Position numbers and translations under genes: made by a program. The notes under the pieces are model-generated. The model did not search any database and was not told where the DNA came from. It saw nothing but the letters and a program-made list of their open reading frames with translations. A stretch of 64,000 nucleotides of DNA. Origin: Platycnemis pennipes. Lineage: Eukaryota > Arthropoda > Insecta > Odonata > Platycnemididae. Positions 59,277 to 64,000 of the stretch are shown piece after piece (position 1 is the first letter of the stretch; each line of letters starts with the position of its first letter). The stretch spans positions 73,432,698 to 73,496,697 of the forward strand of contig OW121855.1 of NCBI GenBank assembly GCA_933228895.1, read 5' to 3'.

Positions 59277-59879
59277 TAAGGTTCTCATTGTCATTTCTCC
59301 TCTATTGGTACTCTATTGGTAAACCCCAGCGTAGCCCAAGCAATCATTACTACTACGTCCACCTTCAACCAATATACCGCCTAAAACTGTTATACCTGTT
59401 CTATCCGGTGCCCTCATACTCTAATAATAAGCTTTTTCTTCTTTTTCCTCTAGAATCTTTTTGTTTTCTTGTGATAAATCTTCATTATCTTCCAATAATG
59501 TATATGAATTAGGCTTTAGTATATTCAAAATTAAACTAAGGCTTGATCTGTTGGGGTGGAGCATATCGCAATGCCAATCTCTCAAACTTCATGTTTGTTT
59601 TTCCTACATATATACCTAGATTAATTTGAGAAAATTTAGCAGTGGTAGTTGGTATGTCAATGACAGGCAGTTAACCATAGGGTGTTATCCAACTATAAAA
59701 GCATTTCCATCAGTAGGCATTCCGATATATTATTAAAAATTCCGGAATATTCACATAATTCTTCTCTTTAACGTTTTTCACTTTTCACCCTACGATTCTC
59801 CTACGGAATCTCTTCTTTGCAGTTCGTCCATATCACTTCTCCCTCGAAGACTGTGTTCATCAGACGATCACGTCTCAAA

Positions 59880-59955
59880 ATATACCTACTCGATAAGGTC
59901 CTGACTTCTGTTCTGGAGGATCATGGTTCGAATCTGGAGGAGATCTCTTTGGACA
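59880..59955 (+). repeat. tRNA-like SINE head
   Basis: ACTCGATAAGGTCCTGACTT (degenerate A-box region) is followed by a clear B-box ATGGTTCGAATCTGGAG. No cloverleaf can be completed. Confidence 0.4.
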
Positions 59956-60083
59956 CATCCGTGTGATTTTCTGGAGTACCATGGCTATCCAGGAATAGCA
60001 TAAGTAAAGAAATATCCCACCTTACTATGAATATGTGTATTTTTCGTACACTATTTTTACTATCCTTAACCTTAGATATTTTC

Positions 60084-60205
60084 CTAGGAAATTTTATTAT
60101 TACTCGACCAGTTTCAACGATTCTACGTCCTTTTCAGGGTTACCTCTACCCTTGATAACGCAACTCCATCGTTGAAACCGGTCTCGAAATAATAAAACAT
60201 CGCGA
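60084..60205. repeat. small hairpin with Penelope-like motif
   Basis: TTTTATTATTACTCGACCAG TTTCAACGAT (60090-60120) and CATCGTTGAAACCGGTCTCG AAATAATAAAA (60168-60199) are inverted copies. CCTTTTCAGGGTTACCTC in the loop recalls Penelope terminal regions. Confidence 0.45.
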
Positions 60206-60839
60206 AAAATTACTAAGCTATTTATGATATTATCCCACTTTAAACGAGGCGCCATCGCGAGTAGTAATCTCAAACATTTCCGAAATGACATGTGGTAAAA
60301 TGACGAAAAATACGAGACATTTGTTGCTAATGCTATGTTATTGATCAAAAACTTACCGTTTCTTCAGCTGGTGTTCCCTACTACCACTTTTCCCCTTATT
60401 TTTTGTGATTCTTCAATTCGGTGTTGGAAAATGTATGCAGCATTTAATATTGGAAACTTTTATTTTAGGTAGACTCGATTTTTTTAGGAATTTTATTTCA
60501 AAAATTGCTACTTGTATTTCAAAAATTCATGTTCCATTTAAGAAAGAATCAATTTTAGTTCCAAAGTAAGTGGTCAGAAGTCATCGAACATTCTGAGTTC
60601 AAATTTCATCATCAATTACTGGTGGTACCCTTAAATGTTCAGCGCAATTTACATGTTAGTTTCTTTTTTATTGATCTTTAGGTTACATCAGGCCATTCCG
60701 CGACTATTTATTTGACTTGAAGGTTAATGAATAATAAAAAAATCAGTAGAGGAATAGAGGGTAAGAAAAGCATTGAACTTTAAGTTAATAGCTTCATGAG
60801 GCAGAGGATGACTTTTTGATGAGGTGAATAGCCAGAAAT

Positions 60840-61370
60840 AGAGCAGGAGGGAATGATCAGCAGAATAGCCCAAGCAAAGAAAAAATATTTCTTTAAGAAG
60901 AAAAGCTATTAACGGGTGGAAACACAAACTTTTGAATAAAGAAGCAGTTCATTAGAACACTCACCAAGAACATTGCTTAAGGGCCATTTTGGTTTATACA
61001 GTCGCAGAATTGCAAAACTGAATGTATTTGAAATACAGTGTTAACGAAGAATAATAAAGGAATCAATAATAACGAACTGGATGGGCCGAGTAGCTAATAA
61101 ATAAGTTCAAATATCTAGGAAATGAAGTCAAAGGAAATTCAGAAAAGGTGAGGCACCCTCAGTTGGATACAGAGGTAGACATCATGGTCTGATTAAGATA
61201 AATAATTTCTAGCGTAACATTGTGGAAATACCTAAAATTCATGATAAATGAATAAGTCTAGTGAAGATTGTAGATGGAAAAAACTGGAAGAATATAAGAG
61301 GAAGACTTCGGATGAAATAATTAAAGCAAATGCAAGGCTCTAAGAGCCAAAATTTCTGTAGATACTAAAG
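60840..61370 (+). pseudogene. decayed RTE LINE fragment
   Basis: Near 60850-60900 the text EGMISRIAQAKKKYFFKKKS parallels KEIVSRIAQAKRAFYQKKNL of the copy at 62222-63060. RRIIKESIITNWMGRVAN (61050-61100) parallels RRMLKIKWINRVSN. Many stops and an internal deletion. Confidence 0.55.
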
Positions 61371-61373
61371 ATG

Positions 61374-61442
61374 AGGGCCGCGGCTGTCAGATTGGTAACT
61401 CTCTGGTCTGACTAGTCGCGGGTTCGAAGCCCGCGTACCACA
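61374..61442 (+). repeat. tRNA-like SINE head
   Basis: GGCTGTCAGATTGGTAACTC (A-box-like) and the strong B-box arm CGCGGGTTCGAAGCCCGCG are present. The T-arm would fold well, but the acceptor and anticodon arms do not. It directly follows the decayed RTE fragment. Confidence 0.45.
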
Positions 61443-61649
61443 TGGGTGCTGCGCTGGCCATGGAATTAAGTCAAATTTGATATGATCTTAACCGTTGAAG
61501 CACATTAAAACCTCACTCCACAAAAATTACTAAAGGCAGACAGATGGAATAATCGAAGGGAGAGCTCCATCAAGCCAATCTTAGTATTGATGAGTTGGGA
61601 TGCTGAATGTCAAATGCTGTTTACAATTTATGCACAGCTGTCTGGAATT

Positions 61650-62218
61650 TTGCTGAACTCCGCGTCCGTGAATGTCAGTAGGGTAGTTTCTTATTATTTT
61701 TTATTGTCTTGCTCGAAAGTTTATAACCTCTGGAGTACGTTTTCTAAGCCGTTCGATTTTAGAATGACGTTAAGTATTTTTCCTCATTAATAAAAAAAAT
61801 TAAAAAACTCAACGGCGCGAAAACGTGACGGCAAGCTATTGCGTGCCGTAAAAATCATACGCGTGATGTAACACTCTTTCCACTACCTGCCACTGGGTGG
61901 GGCCTCCAAGCTAGAGGCTCTCTATTATCAGTAGTACCATTTGTAATACAGTGCCTCTATCACAAGTAGACGGTGAACTCCATTAAGGCTTATTAACTAG
62001 TATCGGAGGTATATTTATTTAGTTCATGTGTTATGATTAACTTTTTTTATTTATTTAAAATTATTTATCCAGTTGATTCATTTAATAATGCATACATACA
62101 TGCATACATACATGCTTCCCGTAAATTTGGTCCATTGCCGCGCGAATTCCACACCGTGCTTCACAGTAACAGGAGACTCCACGAGCAGGATGCCCTGGAG
62201 CCTATAAAACGACTATAA
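61650..62218 (+). repeat. dispersed unit with a short conserved coding segment, copy 2
   Basis: Inverted relative to, and homologous with, 29905-30420. The coding-like part (about 62110-62215) reads SRKFGPLPREFHTVL, then RRLHEQDALEPIKRL and a stop. Upstream landmarks shared with copy 1 are CCTCTGGAGTACGT, TTAAGTATTTTTCCTCATTA, GACGGCAA.CTATTG, ACTAGTATCGGAGGTATATT and AGTTGATTCATTT. The RTE fragment begins immediately after its stop codon. Confidence 0.5.
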
Positions 62219-62221
62219 AAA

Positions 62222-63060
62222 CCATCAATGAAATCAAAGAGAAGTCTTCTGGAGTGACTATCCACCGAGAAAAAATAAGCGTGCTGTGATTCGCTGATGA
62301 CATAGCACTCATAGCAGAGACCGAGAGGGATCTGAACAACATTCTAGTAACCATGGAAAGGACAATGGATAGATATCAGCTGATGATAAATGAGAAGAAG
62401 ACTATAACATATTGGTGTGCAGCAAGAAAGAAGAGGCCAAAACCAAAGCCAAACTAGGAAAACAAAAACTTGAAGAGGTAAAAGAGTTTTGTTACCTAGG
62501 AAGCCGAGTAACCAACGATGGACGAAGTAAGAAAGAAATAGTTAGTAGAATAGCCCAGGCAAAGAGGGCATTCTATCAAAAGAAGAATCTACTTACAGCA
62601 GGAAATACAAGCGTAGAAGTAAGGAAACAGTTCATCAGAACATACATCTGGAGCATGTTTCTTTGTGGCAGTGAGGCATGGACGATGATAGCTACGGTGA
62701 AGAAAAGGATGGAAGCATTCGAAATGTGGTGCTACAGAAGAATGCTGAAGATTAAATGGATCAACCGAGTAAGTAACGAGGAAGTCTTAAGAAGAGCAGG
62801 AGAAAAGATAAGTCTGCTGAAAACTCTAAAAAGAAGAAGGGACAACTTAATCGGCCATATCTTGAGACATGATGGCCTGATGAAGACTATCGTCGAGGGA
62901 AAAGTGAACGGGAAGATTGGAAAAGGCAGGCCTCGTATGAGATAGATGGAACAGGTTGTGAAGGATGTAAAAGAGAAGAATTACGTCACAATGAAAAGTT
63001 GGCCGGTAGAAGAATCGAGTGGAAAGCTGTATCAAACCAATCCTAGGATTACTGACCAAT
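62222..63060 (+). pseudogene. RTE-clade LINE reverse transcriptase, 5'-truncated
   Basis: The best-preserved LINE in the window. It starts at INEIKEKSSGVTIHREKISV, has a stop (TGA 62287-62289) just before the catalytic FADDIALIAETERDL (62290 on), shifts frame near 62405, then runs open for 177 codons. That stretch holds VKEFCYLGSRVTNDGRSKKE, IVSRIAQAKRAFYQKKNLL, EAFEMWCYRRMLKIKW, NLIGHILRHDGLMKTIVEGK and GKGRPRMR. A stop at 62942-62944 is followed by MEQVVKDVKEKNYVTMK and, in another frame, LAGRRIEWKAVSNQS. The 3' end is a short ATGATGATGA tail. The endonuclease domain is absent here; a matching one lies at 18470-18990. Confidence 0.85.
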
Positions 63061-63910
63061 GATGATGAAAACCATGTTTAACGGAGGACACTTTTTCGAA
63101 CTTTGATGGTTTTCTTAGGCTATCATTAATAAATAATCACTAGAGTTCAGGAGATCTGAAATAAAATGGTTAGCTTGGAGACGAATATTTCCTAATCCTC
63201 GTAACGCTAACTATATACCTGTTACGTCAGCAAGAAGTTAGCGAATCCCTCCATTCCTGAGCTTTTTCAAATGGTCTTAAATTAACATTTAATTCTCTAG
63301 TAAACTGCCATTTCTCAATTTAAACTTTTTGCATAAAATGAATACATTTATGGCAGGGCGCAAATCGCAATTGATCAATTCTGTTTTCTTTGATGAAGGA
63401 AACTACCCTATTCCTATGGTGCAAGCGCACCGACACGTGTGTTTTCGCGTAGGGGCTTGGTCAACGGAATGGCGGGGCTTGCCGCCCACGACTTCACGTC
63501 CGGGCCTTTGCTGTCCGGAATAGCTGGGTGCCGGAAGAAAGGTTGGAGAGAGAGAGGGGGGTGTTTTCAGGACTCTAGGAGTTGGGACTGAGTCCGTCGA
63601 CGTGTGAATTATCCGACCCGACGTGCGCTATTATCGATAGATATCCGGTGGATGAAATGCGTGGGTGGGCGGAGGAAGCTACGGCGTTAGACACACGCTG
63701 AGGGTTGTTGTGGCGAGGATCCCTTTGTATCTTCATCCCACGGGAACCGCTTCAAGTTTCGTAATTTTCTGCACAGAAATGCGTTAGGCTCGCTTTTAGA
63801 TTTTTTCGCAGAATAATCTTGATCGTGTAGAAAAAGGGAAGCAGTTTTCAAATTACAACACCGTGCACGAGCGATTAATCTCATCGCCCGCGTTGCAAGG
63901 AGGACTCTGT
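63061..63910. other. no recognisable gene
   Basis: 63410-63700 is GC-richer, with CACGTG-like and CpG-containing stretches, but no frame or promoter is convincing. Confidence 0.35.
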
Positions 63911-63914
63911 GATA

Positions 63915-64000
63915 GGATTGATGTGATGGCTAGAGGATTGCCACCTATCCCCTGAGGGTTCGGGTTTGAATCCCGTCATTAGCAGATTATTCAGTGGTAC
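63915..64000 (+). repeat. tRNA-like SINE head, running off the window
   Basis: TGATGTGATGGCTAGAGGAT (A-box-like) and the B-box CGGGTTTGAATCCCGTC at about 63961-63977. The body continues past the window end. Confidence 0.45.

Noticed and set aside
1..64000. CRISPR arrays, bacterial operons, riboswitches, phage or plasmid features
   Set aside because: The window is eukaryotic. No regular short repeats with unique spacers and no ribosome-binding-site-led gene clusters are present.

Overview
This is a gene-poor, AT-rich animal genome window, most likely from an arthropod and probably an insect. The grounds are spliced genes with GT..AG introns, an insulin-like peptide with an insect-style B-chain (CGGRYN), tRNA-headed SINEs, and a repeat load made of RTE and CR1/Jockey-type LINEs, Penelope, Tigger/pogo, hAT, piggyBac, EnSpm/CACTA and Mutator-like elements. 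No prokaryotic-style operons are present. I cannot name the species.

Layout. 0-5.5 kb: a tRNA-derived SINE, a piggyBac-type MITE end, and a decayed EnSpm/CACTA transposase on the minus strand. 5.5-13.7 kb: a Tigger/pogo element (TA target duplication) split by a 6.56 kb Mutator-like element (MULE). The MULE is bounded by an 8-11 bp target duplication and carries a seven-exon minus-strand gene joining a Mutator-like transposase to a YqaJ-type exonuclease. That gene is dead (three premature stops, one frameshift). 13.8-15.4 kb: a 1.5 kb foldback element with two ~690 bp arms. 16.8-25.0 kb: an 8.2 kb hAT-type element with a perfect 8-bp target duplication, holding an RTE endonuclease fragment, a second truncated Mutator-YqaJ copy and a ~165 bp hairpin. 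25.1-25.4 kb: a piggyBac-type MITE. 25.4-39 kb: mostly unrecognised DNA with LINE, EnSpm and Penelope (GIY-YIG) fragments, a 429 bp TA-flanked MITE, a CAGCTG-rich inverted-repeat element and a tandem repeat.

39.9-43.0 kb holds the one convincing intact host gene: a minus-strand insulin-like peptide precursor of 139 residues in two coding exons. Its phase-1 intron lies in the C-peptide and is packed with SINE and LINE debris.

43-50 kb: unrecognised DNA, an inverted-repeat pair with a SINE between its arms, a GC-rich block with a TATA motif, and LINE 3' tails. 50.1-54.7 kb: a four-level nest (SINE in hAT MITE in hAT element in piggyBac-type element), with 8-bp target duplications readable for both hAT layers. 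57.5-64 kb: a tRNA-Lys-like sequence, a CR1/Jockey-like LINE 3' end, a probable tRNA-Asn gene, several RTE fragments, and the second copy of a dispersed unit whose short coding segment also occurs at 29.9-30.4 kb.

Apart from the insulin-like gene and the tRNA, nearly everything recognisable is mobile-element material, much of it decayed. The insertion order can be read directly: MULE into Tigger, and the four-layer nest near 50-55 kb.
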